From Clostridioides difficile_D (lineage in GTDB: Bacteria; Bacillota; Clostridia; Peptostreptococcales; Peptostreptococcaceae), in NCBI GenBank assembly GCA_945861085.1, contig OX244046.1, forward strand, positions 620,001-684,000: a stretch of DNA of 64,000 bases, given 5' to 3'. Shown here in pieces: positions 46,178-55,726 of the stretch; position 1 is the first letter of the stretch, and each line of letters starts with the position of its first letter. The position numbers were made by a program, and so were the translations under genes. A model generated the notes under the pieces. It was not told where the DNA came from. It saw only the letters and a list, made by a program, of their open reading frames with translations, and ran no database searches.

Positions 46178-47614
46178 ATGAATAATGGATTTTATAAATT
46201 GAATTCAGTGGTATTGGGCTTTGACATAAGAAATGATATTAACAAAATAAGATTTAATCATTATATAATGAGAAGGGAAAATGTACAAAGACTCCAAGGG
46301 ACTCTGCCAAGAGGACAATTTTATATGACAGTGAGGAGAGCTGCCACAGATTTACAACTTTCTATTTCTACTATAAGCAGGCTTGTAAGAGAGTTTTTGG
46401 ATTTAGGGATAATAAGATTGGTATCTAAGGGCGTAAAAGGTAAAAATCATTCTATATACAGCTACATTAGTATAGAGTTTAGTGGAAGTTTGTTTGAGGA
46501 TAGCAAGTGTATAGAGCTTGATTGTGTAGGTAATAGAGATTCTGTAGATAGTGATATAGAGTTCGATTGTGTAGATAATAGAGATTCTGTAGATAGTAAT
46601 ATAGAGTTTGATTGTATAGATAATAGAGATTCTGTTGGTAATGATATAGAGCTTGATTGTGTAGATAATAGAGATTCTGTTGGTAATGATATAGAGCTTG
46701 ATTATGTATATAAAGGTGAATTTGTTGATAACAGTAGTGATGTAGAGTTTGGTTGTAATAGTAAAGATAATTCATTTGATGGCGATATGAATGTAGAACT
46801 TGAGTATCGTAGTAATGAGCATTTGTCTAATGATAATTATGACGTAGAACGTAGTTATAACAATTTCCATAACAAAGGTACTATAAAAAATAAATCCATT
46901 TCAAATGTTAACACTATCAAAAAATACATCAATGAATCTTTTGATGTAAGAAAATCAAGAGGAGAAAATTCTAATTCGCAATCAGAGTCAATAAATCTAA
47001 ACTTTAATGATACATACAATGACATATATAAAAGAACGAATAATGGTATAGAAAATAATCAAACTAAAAATGCTACGAAATTGAGCAATAGTAAATTGTT
47101 TAATGATACAGGTATGACAAATAAAAAGAATGATTTTAATCATACTCATTACATGCAAAAAGGGACTAAATCTGTAACAAAGAAAAAAGAATCCTTAAAT
47201 AAATTTAATAAAAAAAATATACAGCAAAGTATCATAAATATGCTAAATAAAAAATCAGGTAAGAATTTTAAAATCAATTCTCCAATAAGCATAAAACTTA
47301 TCAATGAGAGGCTAAAGGAGGGCTATGTCTTAGAAGATTTCTACAAAGTTATTGAGGTAAAAGTGGCTAAGTGGAAAAATACCATAATGGAAATGTATAT
47401 AAGACCAGAAACCTTATTTAGCTATAAGTTTGAATCCTATGTAAATGAAAACATATCTATGAAAAGTCAAAGTAATGTTCACCAGTGTAAAGAAGGCACT
47501 AGTAATGATAATAGTAATTATATACATTCTTATTATACAACGTATGATGACAGTATGCGTGAGAGAAAAAAATATGAAAATGTAAGATATTGGAATCCGA
47601 TATGTGAAATTTAA
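46178..47614 (+). CDS. phage-type replication initiator-like protein
   Basis: A 478-residue protein. The N-terminal 100 residues contain a winged helix (RAATDLQLSISTISRLVREFLDLG). The middle is low-complexity with four to five copies of a 15-residue unit (IEFDCVDNRDSVDSN type). The C-terminus carries the conserved phage replication domain (LNKKSGKNFKINSP, then GYVLEDFYKVIEVKVAKWK and YIRPETLFSYKFESY), found in DnaD-like initiators of Firmicute phages. It probably melts an origin and recruits the DnaB-like helicase encoded downstream. The ATG at 46178 is preferred to 46163 because GGAGG lies 9 nt before it. The inserted repeat region is unusual for the family. Confidence 0.75.
   Translation: MNNGFYKLNSVVLGFDIRNDINKIRFNHYIMRRENVQRLQGTLPRGQFYMTVRRAATDLQLSISTISRLVREFLDLGIIRLVSKGVKGKNHSIYSYISIEFSGSLFEDSKCIELDCVGNRDSVDSDIEFDCVDNRDSVDSNIEFDCIDNRDSVGNDIELDCVDNRDSVGNDIELDYVYKGEFVDNSSDVEFGCNSKDNSFDGDMNVELEYRSNEHLSNDNYDVERSYNNFHNKGTIKNKSISNVNTIKKYINESFDVRKSRGENSNSQSESINLNFNDTYNDIYKRTNNGIENNQTKNATKLSNSKLFNDTGMTNKKNDFNHTHYMQKGTKSVTKKKESLNKFNKKNIQQSIINMLNKKSGKNFKINSPISIKLINERLKEGYVLEDFYKVIEVKVAKWKNTIMEMYIRPETLFSYKFESYVNENISMKSQSNVHQCKEGTSNDNSNYIHSYYTTYDDSMRERKKYENVRYWNPICEI
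46518..46712 (+). repeat. 45-bp coding tandem repeat inside the initiator-like gene
   Basis: Four to five copies of a 45-bp unit encode the 15-residue repeat ending DNRDSV. Copies differ by a few bases, and the frame is kept. Confidence 0.85.
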
Positions 47615-47625
47615 TTAGTCTAAGA

Positions 47626-47992
47626 ATGTATTTATGATAAATAAGATATTAATAGCAAATGGTGAACTATAGCAAATGATATATCAATAACTAGTAGTGA
47701 ATTATAGTGAACGATATATCAATAATTGATAGTAAGTTATATTAAATAAGATATTACTATCGGGTAGTGAATTATAGTGAACGATATATTCATAATTGGT
47801 AGTGAATTATATCAAATAAGATATTAATATCATGTGGTAAATTATGTAAAACAATATATCGATAACTAGTAGTGAATCATAATAAACAATGTATCAGAAT
47901 AAATAGTATATTAATAATTCGTAGTATATCATGACGAATAATATAGTCATAACTAATAGTGAATCATAACAAATAATGTATTTATAATTGAT
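47626..47992 (+). repeat. 35-bp degenerate tandem repeat array (iteron-like)
   Basis: Units of the form AGTGAATTATAGTGAACGAT plus 15 bp begin at 47661, 47696, 47731, 47766, 47801, 47836 and 47871 at exact 35-bp spacing, then at 47923 and 47958 after one 34-bp and one shortened 18-bp copy. A degenerate unit precedes (47626). It fills the space between the initiator-like gene and the helicase gene, so it could be an origin or a regulatory array. Confidence 0.85.
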
Positions 47993-48047
47993 AATGTATT
48001 TAAAAATCAAAATATAAAAACTTATGAGGAAAGAGAGATTAATTTAT

Positions 48048-49349
48048 ATGGGTAAATCAAAAGATGTTGAAATAGAAATGTCTATTTTAGGCACAATTCT
48101 TTTAGACAATAAATTAAGCTATAAGCTAGATGAATTAAATGAAAATATGTTTATGAATGATATATGTCTTGAGATATTTAAAATTATGAAAGAACTTAAA
48201 AAAGAAAACATAGTAATTGATGTGGCTACTGTGAAATCAAAGATAGATAAAAAATCTCTGTTAATAAAAACGAGTGATGTGACTAGTATAATTACTTGGG
48301 GTCAGAATTTTGGGCTTGATGGTCATATTAAAATTTTAAAAGAAAATTTAGCTAGAAGAAGCATAAATCAAAACTGCCAAAACCTTTTACACAGCCTAAA
48401 CCTTGGAGAAAATATCGATACTTGTATTTACAAGTTTGAAAGTAATATAAAAGAGATTTTGGATAAGGATACTGATGAAAATGACGATGTAAATAGTATA
48501 GCAGGAAAGGTACTCGATTTTTTAGAAAATAAAAAAGATATTGGATTTAAATTTGGTATAAAATTACTTGATACTACTATAGGAGGTCTTTTTAAAGGGG
48601 AGCTAACTACAATAGCAGCTAAATCAGGGGTTGGAAAGACTGCTTTGGCACTTCAAATAATGTTAAATTCATTTAAACAAGGTAAAAAGACTTTATTTAT
48701 AAGTAGAGAAATGACCAGCGAGCAAGTATTTATGAGAAATATATGCAGAGTTACTGGTGTAAGTACAAGGAATATGAAATCTAAAGAGATAAATGAAAAT
48801 GATTGGAAACTTATTGTAAATGCAATAGGTGATTTAAGCGAAAATAACTTAATTTATATCAATGATAAGATAGCTACAATTAGTGCAATTAGAAAGAGGA
48901 TAAGGCAGGTAAAGCCAGATTTATTAATAGTAGATTATGTGCAACTCCTTACATCTCAGAAAAGTATGGATAAAAGAGAAAGGGAGGTAGCTACTTTTTC
49001 AAGAGAACTTAAAAATATGACTTTAGATTTTAATATACCCGTAATTCAATTAAGTCAGTTAAATGATGAAATGAAAGATTCAAGACCTTATGGAGATAGA
49101 CCTATGAGGGATAGCAAAGCCATCTACCACGATAGCAACAATGTGGTTTATATACATCAATTAAAAGGGAGTGATTATGAAGAAGCAGTGAAGGATATTG
49201 GAGAAAGTGAGGAGGCAGTTAGAGCATCAGAATACAGGGGAATTAAGATGGTTGATTTAATAGTTGCGAAGTGTAGAGATGGACAGACTAGGCATAAGCA
49301 TTTTTGTTACTTTGGGGATAAGTTACATTTTCAAGAACTAAATTATTAG
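48048..49349 (+). CDS. DnaB-like replicative helicase
   Basis: A 433-residue hexameric-type helicase. The N-terminal helical domain (VEIEMSILGTILLD onward) is followed by the RecA-like core: Walker A AAKSGVGKTAL (Lys197), Walker B LLIVDYVQLL, then VIQLSQLN and RPMRDSK with the arginine region. It would unwind DNA at the fork using ATP. It is diverged from the chromosomal DnaB type and sits with phage-like replication genes, so it likely serves the integrated element. The ATG at 48048 suits the family start; an in-frame ATG at 48024 lacks a good ribosome-binding site. Confidence 0.85.
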   Translation: MGKSKDVEIEMSILGTILLDNKLSYKLDELNENMFMNDICLEIFKIMKELKKENIVIDVATVKSKIDKKSLLIKTSDVTSIITWGQNFGLDGHIKILKENLARRSINQNCQNLLHSLNLGENIDTCIYKFESNIKEILDKDTDENDDVNSIAGKVLDFLENKKDIGFKFGIKLLDTTIGGLFKGELTTIAAKSGVGKTALALQIMLNSFKQGKKTLFISREMTSEQVFMRNICRVTGVSTRNMKSKEINENDWKLIVNAIGDLSENNLIYINDKIATISAIRKRIRQVKPDLLIVDYVQLLTSQKSMDKREREVATFSRELKNMTLDFNIPVIQLSQLNDEMKDSRPYGDRPMRDSKAIYHDSNNVVYIHQLKGSDYEEAVKDIGESEEAVRASEYRGIKMVDLIVAKCRDGQTRHKHFCYFGDKLHFQELNY

Positions 49350-49424
49350 GTCAATAAAATAGTAATAACAAGCTTATTAAAAGTCAAGAAATAGCAAATA
49401 GATTATAAAATATGAGGTGAAAAT

Positions 49425-49700
49425 ATGTTGGAATTAACAAAAATTATAGAATTACTTGAAGAACACAAGATAGAGGTAAGTATTCCAAAGGAGTTACATA
49501 AGTACAGTTTATTGGAATACCTTGAATTGTGTCAACAAAGTGGGGGAACATATTTTTATATTAAGACATTGGAAGGGGCTTTAAAAGAGGCTAGAAATGA
49601 GCTTATGATTAAATTATTTAATGGGAAAAATTATATGGAGTTAGCGAGAATGTTTGATATGAGTGTTATTAATGTCAGGCATATTGTTAGAAAAAAATAG
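49425..49700 (+). CDS. Mor-like small DNA-binding protein (copy 2)
   Basis: A 91-residue paralogue of the product at 45471: LEYLELCQQSGGTYFYIKT, then ARNELMIKLFNGKNYMELAR and the terminal HTH FDMSVINVRHIVRKK. Together the two flank the initiator and helicase genes and may regulate them or bind the tandem repeats. GAGGTGAAAAT precedes the ATG. Confidence 0.72.
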   Translation: MLELTKIIELLEEHKIEVSIPKELHKYSLLEYLELCQQSGGTYFYIKTLEGALKEARNELMIKLFNGKNYMELARMFDMSVINVRHIVRKK

Positions 49701-49767
49701 ATATTTTTTGAATAATACAAGTATGATATATTTATGAAATAGAAGTTATTATAGTTGAAATAAAATT

Positions 49768-50265
49768 GTGGTCAGTAGATTAAAGTTGTGTATAAGTTTA
49801 AGATTATAGAGGAGTATAGGTGTGACTAACAGTATGATTTTGTGAATAAAATTGAGGGTATATATGAGCTAAATGTGTGGTTAATAAGGTAAGACTGTGT
49901 ATAAGATTATGAGTATGTAAAAGATTAGGTTATAATTAATAATGTAAAGTTGTGTGTTTAGTTAAGATTATATAAGAATTTAATAGATTAAACTATACTA
50001 ATAAGGTAAAGTCATGTGTTTAGTTAAAGTTTACTATAAAATCTTGATATGTGATTAATGATGCAATATGTGAATAAAGTTAAGATTATAATAGATTTAA
50101 CTTGTGACTATAGAATAAAATTGTGAATAAAGTTAAAATTATAATAGGTTAAATTTGTGACTAATAGAGTAAGACTGTGAATAAAGTTATAGTTTTAGAT
50201 GGGTCTAACCTGTGATTAGTAGAATACGATTATATAAAATTATAGAGCTGTATAAGAAAATATTA
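49768..50265 (+). repeat. 53-56-bp degenerate tandem repeat array
   Basis: Units that begin GTGACTAAT-like and contain GTGAATAAAGTTAAGATTAT-like sequence start near 49768, 49822, 49877, 49933, 49995, 50051, 50104, 50157 and 50212. Spacing is 53-56 bp with one of about 62. No ORF overlaps. The sequence is unrelated to the 35-bp array on the other side of the helicase gene. Confidence 0.75.
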
Positions 50266-50320
50266 TAGATATATTAAATATTACATAATAAATATTTATA
50301 TAAATACACAAAAGAGAAGG

Positions 50321-50360
50321 CGATATGAAGTTAAATTTAATGACTTCATATCGTTTTTTA
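50321..50360 (+). terminator. hairpin terminator
   Basis: CGATATGAAGT (50321-50331) and ACTTCATATCG (50343-50353) pair perfectly, followed by T6. It closes the replication-type region. Confidence 0.85.
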
Positions 50361-50482
50361 TTTGAAATTTCTCTGTATTTAGAGTGTGATTTTTAATATT
50401 GAGATTTTATGTGATTAAGTCACAGATAAAAAGTAAGTATCCTGATATAATTCTTATAGATTAATAATATAGGGAGGTTATT

Positions 50483-50713
50483 ATGTCTAATAAAAAAAAG
50501 AAGTATGCAAATATTTTAGAAAATGAGTGTGTAGCTTGTGGAAGCTGTATAAAAGCATGTCCAAGGGGTGCTATTTCAGTTCCCTATGGAACTAGTGCAA
50601 AAATTGATATAGACTTATGTGTTGGGTGTGGTATTTGTAAAAAGATATGTCCAGCATCTGTAATTGAGATTATAACAATATTAAAAGAGGAAGAAGGTAA
50701 GTGTCATGAATAA
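50483..50713 (+). CDS. 2[4Fe-4S] ferredoxin
   Basis: A 76-residue protein with two classical cluster motifs, CVACGSCIKACPRGAI and CVGCGICKKICPASV, each CxxCxxCxxxCP. It is a soluble low-potential electron carrier. AGGGAGGTTATT precedes the ATG. Its last codons overlap the start of the next gene by 8 bp, so the ferredoxin and the membrane Fe-S protein are translationally coupled and probably exchange electrons. Confidence 0.88.
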   Translation: MSNKKKKYANILENECVACGSCIKACPRGAISVPYGTSAKIDIDLCVGCGICKKICPASVIEIITILKEEEGKCHE

Positions 50714-51287
50714 TAAAAAACATTGGTATGACTATTTATGGATTTTTTCTTCAATATATTTGATATTGGGATTTTTAAATATTATTTTCGCTTGGATTGG
50801 ATTAATTTGTTTCTTTGTTCCAATAATTATTTCTATTGTCAAGGGAAATAAAGCATATTGTAATAAGTATTGTGGAAGAGGGCAACTGTTTAATTTGCTT
50901 GGAAATAAATTAAAGCTGTCAAGAAACAGAGATATTCCTAAATTTATTAGAAGTAAGTGGTTTAGATATGGTTTTTTGACATTTTTTATGGTGATGTTTG
51001 CCAACATGCTTTTTTCAACTTATTTAGTATTTGAAGGAAGTAGAAATTTTAAAGAGGTAGTGACTTTGTTGTGGACTATAAAAATGCCTTGGCAATGGGC
51101 ATATCATGGGACTTTAGTTTCACCTTGGGTTGTACAGTTTGCATTTGGTTTTTATAGTGTTATGCTTACATCAACTGTTCTTGGATTGATTACTATGATG
51201 TTGTTTAAACCTCGTTCATGGTGTGTTTATTGTCCTATGGGTACTATGACCCAGATGATATGTAAGGCAAAGAGTAAGTCTGTATAG
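50706..51287 (+). CDS. membrane 4Fe-4S-binding protein (NapH/CcoG-like)
   Basis: A 193-residue protein with about four transmembrane segments and two cysteine clusters, KAYCNKYCGRGQLF and SWCVYCPMGTMTQMIC, on the same side, as in NapH, CcoG and NosR-type electron conduits. It probably passes electrons between the membrane and the coupled ferredoxin; the terminal acceptor is not shown. It ends about 110 bp before an IS256-type remnant, which marks the right limit of the collinear chromosome-like region. Confidence 0.75.
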   Translation: MNNKKHWYDYLWIFSSIYLILGFLNIIFAWIGLICFFVPIIISIVKGNKAYCNKYCGRGQLFNLLGNKLKLSRNRDIPKFIRSKWFRYGFLTFFMVMFANMLFSTYLVFEGSRNFKEVVTLLWTIKMPWQWAYHGTLVSPWVVQFAFGFYSVMLTSTVLGLITMMLFKPRSWCVYCPMGTMTQMICKAKSKSV

Positions 51288-51395
51288 ATAGAGTTTGTGT
51301 GAAATAAACTTGTTTATACTTCTTTTTGATGAGATAAAAAGTGGTGATAATTAAAATATTAAATATCACTATATAAAGGAAGGTGCACACTTTTT

Positions 51396-52413
51396 ATGTT
51401 TAACAAAAACGAAATATTAAAAAAACTTATTGAAAAATATGATGTAAAAACAACTACAGATATTCGAGATATGCTAAAAGATTTATTTGCAAGTACAATT
51501 CATCAAATGTTAGAAGCGGAGCTTGACAACCATTTAGGTTATGATATATATGATAATAAGAACAAAAATACTAAAAACTCTATAAATGGATATAGAAATA
51601 AAAGTGTTAAATCAGATTTTGGAGAAATAACTTTAAATATTCCAAGAGACCGAAATGGAGATTTTGAACCGAAGGTAATTAGAAACTATGAAAATGATAT
51701 ATCAGGAATAGAGAACCAAGTGATTGGAATGTACTCAAAAGGCATGTCTACTCGAGATATATCAAGTCACCTTAAAAGTATTTACGGAATTGATATATAT
51801 CATTCACTAATAGCTAAAATTACTGATAAAGTTATTCCTTTAGCTCATGAATGGCAAAACAGATCTCTTGATATGATTTATCCAATTGTATTTATGGATG
51901 CTATACATTATAAAGTTAGAAGTGAAGGTAGAATAATAAACTGATACTGAAATACAAAGATGTGTTGTACATCAAATTAGAAATACTTTAAATTATGTAT
52001 CATATAAAAATAGAAAAGAATTTGCAAAAGATTTAAAGAAAGTATATGCTGCGATTACAGAAGAGGTAGCATTAAGTGAGCTATCGCTCTTAGAGGAAAA
52101 ATGGGGCAATCAGTATGCGATAGCATTAAGAAGTTGGCGAAGCAATTGGAATGAGCTAGCAACATACTTTAAATATACTCAAGAGATAAGAACATTGATA
52201 TATACTACAAATTCAATGGAAAGTTACAATAGATTATTAAGAAAAGTTACTAAATCGAAGTCTCTTTTTCCTTCAGATGATTCTTTGCACAAATCATTAT
52301 ACTTAGCAACTATAGATATTTCTGAAAGATGGACTCAAAAGATTAGAAATTGGACTCAAATTTTAGCTCATTTAAGTATTTATTTTGAAGAAAGAAATTT
52401 AACTCTAAGTTAA
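51396..52413 (+). pseudogene. IS256-type (mutator) transposase, internally deleted
   Basis: The first 182 codons (51396-51944) match the transposase start: KDLFASTIHQMLEAELDNHL, IPRDRNGDFEPKV, ISSHLKSIYGIDI, and MDAIHYKVRSEG with the first catalytic Asp. The frame then stops. From 51946, one frame further, it resumes with TEIQRCVVHQIRN and continues to the family C-terminus (LIYTTNSMESYNRLLRKVTK, YLATIDISERW). About 80-100 residues including the second catalytic Asp are missing, so the protein is inactive without help in trans. I could not define terminal inverted repeats. Confidence 0.88.
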
Positions 52414-52587
52414 TAAAGAAATATTTCAAAAAAATTAAGAAATTTTCTTAAATGGGTAATAATTTTTGCAAAAATGGAAAAAATATCAAAATAAGGTTAT
52501 GATTTTTAAAGCCATAGCCCTATCAGTAAAAATTTAATTATCACTTAAAAAATAAATTTTTATTTAAAGAATACACATAAATATTTC

Positions 52588-53018
52588 CAGATTCCTAATT
52601 TTTATAATGTTTATAAATTCAATACTACTAAATAAGCTTGAAAATAATTTCTTAAATTTAAATCTATATTCTGTACTTCCGAAATTAAACTTAATACTTC
52701 ATCTAAACTTATAGTTTATTTATTATCTTTATTTATTCAAACTTGTTTAATTGCTCCTGTTGCAGAATAATTAATTTATAGAAAATTTATATTAAATAAT
52801 TTACTTGATAATGGTAATGCTTTCAAGTTTATAGTACTATCTTCTTTTTTATTTAGTATATATATCATTTAAATCTATTACAAGGTATCAATGTAATGAC
52901 AATAGGTATATTTCTAGGTTATTTATACTATAGAACTTATTCAATTAACTTATGTATCCTATTACATTTTATCAATAATTTTATTAACTTTATTATTTTA
53001 ACAATCTTTATTATATAA
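52588..53018 (+). pseudogene. CPBP (CAAX-type) protease remnant
   Basis: In the frame of 52762 one reads IAPVAE, a stop (TAA at 52768), then LIYRKFILNNLLDNGNAF and more hydrophobic sequence. After a frameshift, from 52884, GINVMTIGIFLGYLYYRT and a terminal LLHFINNFINF follow. The stop replaces the second Glu of the EExxxR protease motif (a GAA to TAA change). The upstream part is broken by further stops. Clearly a dead gene. Confidence 0.7.
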
Positions 53019-53143
53019 ATTTAATATATTATTTTCAAAAAAATTATATTTGACCCATATTATATATGAAAGTAAATAATGCATTTTTTTATGCAAATAA
53101 AAATAAGCTACTTGAAAGCATAATAATAAAGGAGAGAGGTTAA

Positions 53144-53345
53144 ATGTACAATAAAAACGAGATTTACTTAGATGATGCAATGCATTATTTTTACAAATTT
53201 TTAGATGATGGTGATTATCCACCTTATATATTCAAATGAATACATAGAGAAATTTAAAGAATACTTTTTAAATCATTATTTAGGAGATATTCCAATAGTA
53301 ATGTTTGTAGGAGAAATGCTACTTAGTGAATTAAAACTTAAATAG
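53144..53345 (+). pseudogene. small gene with a +1/-1 frameshift
   Basis: After GGAGAGAGGTTAA, an ATG at 53144 opens MYNKNEIYLDDAMHYFYKF and stops at 53239. A different frame continues YSNEYIEKFKEYFLNHYLGD to a stop at 53345. Joined near the TATATA run (53225-53230) they give a protein of about 65 residues. I do not recognise it. It may be an artefact of sequencing or a real frameshift. Confidence 0.5.
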
Positions 53346-53393
53346 GCATTTAAGTAAAAGAGAATATAAATATACTTAATAGGAGATAGTGAT

Positions 53394-53690
53394 ATGAATG
53401 AAAGTAAGATAAATATAATAGATGAATTAGCTAAAAAAATAATGTTAGAAGATAATCATGTAAACATAAATGAGTATATTTATTTAGAAAAAACGTGGGA
53501 TTGGAAAACAATCAATAGCATTTGTATTACTTTATATGATTACACTAATATACATATGAAAATAAATGGTGATTATAAATATATTAGTATGGATAGTTGT
53601 CAATATGGATCTTGGGAAGATTACAATATAGAAGCTATTTATGAATATGAAGATACCATAATTAAAGGTTTAATAAGTTATTTGAGTTAA
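53394..53690 (+). CDS. 98-residue hypothetical protein
   Basis: A small acidic protein rich in aromatic residues (YLEKTWDWKTINS, DYKYISMDSCQYGSW). It looks like polymorphic-toxin immunity proteins or orphan accessory products, but I cannot assign a family. GGAGATAGTGAT precedes the ATG. No toxin is evident beside it; the Fic gene 146 bp downstream is a possible but unproven partner. Confidence 0.5.
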   Translation: MNESKINIIDELAKKIMLEDNHVNINEYIYLEKTWDWKTINSICITLYDYTNIHMKINGDYKYISMDSCQYGSWEDYNIEAIYEYEDTIIKGLISYLS

Positions 53691-53836
53691 AACAATTTAA
53701 AAGTGTCAAAAGTTAGTTTCTTTCTATAAGCAACTCTTAAAATATGATAGAATGAAAATATATAATATAGAGATTACAAGAAATCTTAAGTAATCTTTAA
53801 TAATAAAATAATAAAAATATAGATTGAGGTGGTAAT

Positions 53837-54538
53837 ATGGACAATCAGTTTTTAGATAAATTACTTGAAACTAGAGAAATTAAAAATTCACTATATGGTG
53901 TATTAAAACATAACTTTCTGTACCATTCTAATAAGATAGAAGGAAGTACTTTTACTACTGAAGCATTAGCTTTACTACTTGATAAGAATGTTGTTACAGG
54001 AAGACATACATTAGATGATGTGCAAGAAACAGTTAATTCCAGCTATGTTTTTGATATGACAATTGATTCATTAGGAGAAAAAATAACACATAGTTTCTTG
54101 AAAAAATTACATTCAAGTTTAATGTTCAATACAACCTTATATTCTAGAAGTCTGGCTGGTATATATAAAACTATACCAAACATGATACTAGGGACTAATG
54201 CAGATATAGCACAGCCATTTGAGGTAGAACCAAAACTTGATGAATTGATTGAATGGTACTATAATCAGAAAGAGATAACAATGAGCTCCATAGCTGAATT
54301 TCATTATAGATTTGAACTAATACATCCATTCCAAGATGGAAATGGTCGTATTGGCAGATTTCTTATGTTAAAACAAATGTTAGAGAATAATCTTCCTATA
54401 AAAATAGTATCTTGGGATAATGAAGATTTATATAGAAATTCCTTAAGTTTATGTAGTATAGAAGATTATACTCATTTAACTTTATACTTAGAAAGCTTAG
54501 AAGATTTTAGAGAATCATATAAAATGTTATGGAGATAA
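53837..54538 (+). CDS. Fic family AMPylase-type protein with N-terminal inhibitory helix
   Basis: A 233-residue Fic/DOC protein. The catalytic motif HPFQDGNGRIGR (His163) is complete, so it should transfer AMP (or another nucleotide part) to a target hydroxyl. The N-terminal SNKIEG (31-36) fits the inhibitory helix consensus [S/T]xxxE[G/N], with Glu35 expected to block the ATP gamma-phosphate site; this makes it a self-inhibited class II Fic. GAGGTGGTAAT precedes the ATG. No separate antitoxin gene is needed. The target is unknown. Confidence 0.85.
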   Translation: MDNQFLDKLLETREIKNSLYGVLKHNFLYHSNKIEGSTFTTEALALLLDKNVVTGRHTLDDVQETVNSSYVFDMTIDSLGEKITHSFLKKLHSSLMFNTTLYSRSLAGIYKTIPNMILGTNADIAQPFEVEPKLDELIEWYYNQKEITMSSIAEFHYRFELIHPFQDGNGRIGRFLMLKQMLENNLPIKIVSWDNEDLYRNSLSLCSIEDYTHLTLYLESLEDFRESYKMLWR

Positions 54539-54634
54539 TTATCCAAAGCAATAATAAATGATATTATTATTTATTATTGCTTTAATGTTTAGAATGGAAA
54601 TTTTATAAGTAGCTCTAAATATAAATTAGGTTGT

Positions 54635-55726
54635 TTAATCTGATATTCTTTCCACTTTATATCCCATTGGTTCTATATAATTTATACATATTTCAGGGCA
54701 TGTTACCCCAAAATGCACATCACCTTTTATAATTTTAATGCCTTTTAATTTATAAATCTTTCCATCATTAGTTATCCATAAACCTTCAGAGGTTTCTCTC
54801 AATCCTACCATCTTTGATAATTTAGCTTTTACTCTATTTAATTCATGTTCAACTACATTTTCCAACGTTCTTTTCCTATTAAATCTATTCTTTTCATAAT
54901 CATAGGTATCTTCACTCTTAGCTTTTTTATTTCTACACTCTATTTCATAAGCTTCTTTTTGAATTTTAGAATATAAACATCTTGTATAAAAGTTACTATG
55001 TCTATTAATCTTTGTTTCAATGGCAGAATTTATACATGGTTCATCTTTATTAAAAACAATTACTGTTACATTATACTTGCTCTAAATATCAGCATTTTCA
55101 TTTCTTATATTTATTTCATTTTCACATAACATACAAAATAAAGTCTGGCCTCTATCAGTCCTTAATCTGCAGATAAATTCCTCTCTATCACATTCATACA
55201 CTCCTTCTATTTTACGTTGTCTATATCCAAACTCAATCGGTTTTTTATTTTCAATTACTATTGTATAACAACTTGGTATTGATATTTCAAATCCTCTTTG
55301 TATTTCACTCTTGAGCATAAAAATAACACTTTTTTTGGTGAATTCCTTACTGTTATAAAAATCATTTACCATTTTACTAAAGCCACTAATGACTTTCTGC
55401 TTAAATATACAGTTCTCATTATGTTTATAGTTAGATTTATGTTTTACAAAAAATCTAACTATAGTACCATTTTGTTTTTCATATGTACGATTTATTGTGA
55501 GTTGTTGTAAACAATATGGACAAATTAAATTATAAAGTGTAGTAACCAAATCAGAATCAGTATGTACAAAATAAAACTTACCATTTCGATTTGTTAATAC
55601 ATAGTTTAAATGATGTGCACTGTTGTTTAATATTCTATGTTCTACTAATAAATCTATTTTATTAGTTATATCTGATTTGACTTCTATTAATACTAGTGAT
55701 TTAGATTCTATTGATTCCATAAGCAT
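54635..55726 (-). pseudogene. zinc-finger-like accessory gene interrupted by one amber codon
   Basis: A minus-strand frame from the ATG at 55726 (GGAG 5 nt upstream) runs 214 codons to a TAG at 55082-55084. The very same frame then continues for 149 codons to 54635 without another stop. Together they would form a 363-residue protein with a zinc-ribbon-like CPYCLQQL and KHNENC near residue 75-105, and a second CMLCENE pair before the amber. The layout recalls CoiA-like or other nuclease-associated zinc proteins, but I cannot assign a family. Either it is a recent nonsense mutation, or the C-terminal part is read from an internal TTG. Confidence 0.6.

Noticed and set aside
46479..46775. Minus-strand ORF with repeated His/Tyr/Leu units
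   Set aside because: Antisense shadow of the 45-bp coding repeats in the initiator-like gene.
47626..47992. CRISPR array
   Set aside because: The 35-bp units are contiguous and degenerate with no unique spacers and no cas genes nearby, so this is a tandem repeat and not CRISPR.
55298..55510. Plus-strand 70-codon ORF inside the amber-split gene
   Set aside because: Antisense shadow; no start signal.
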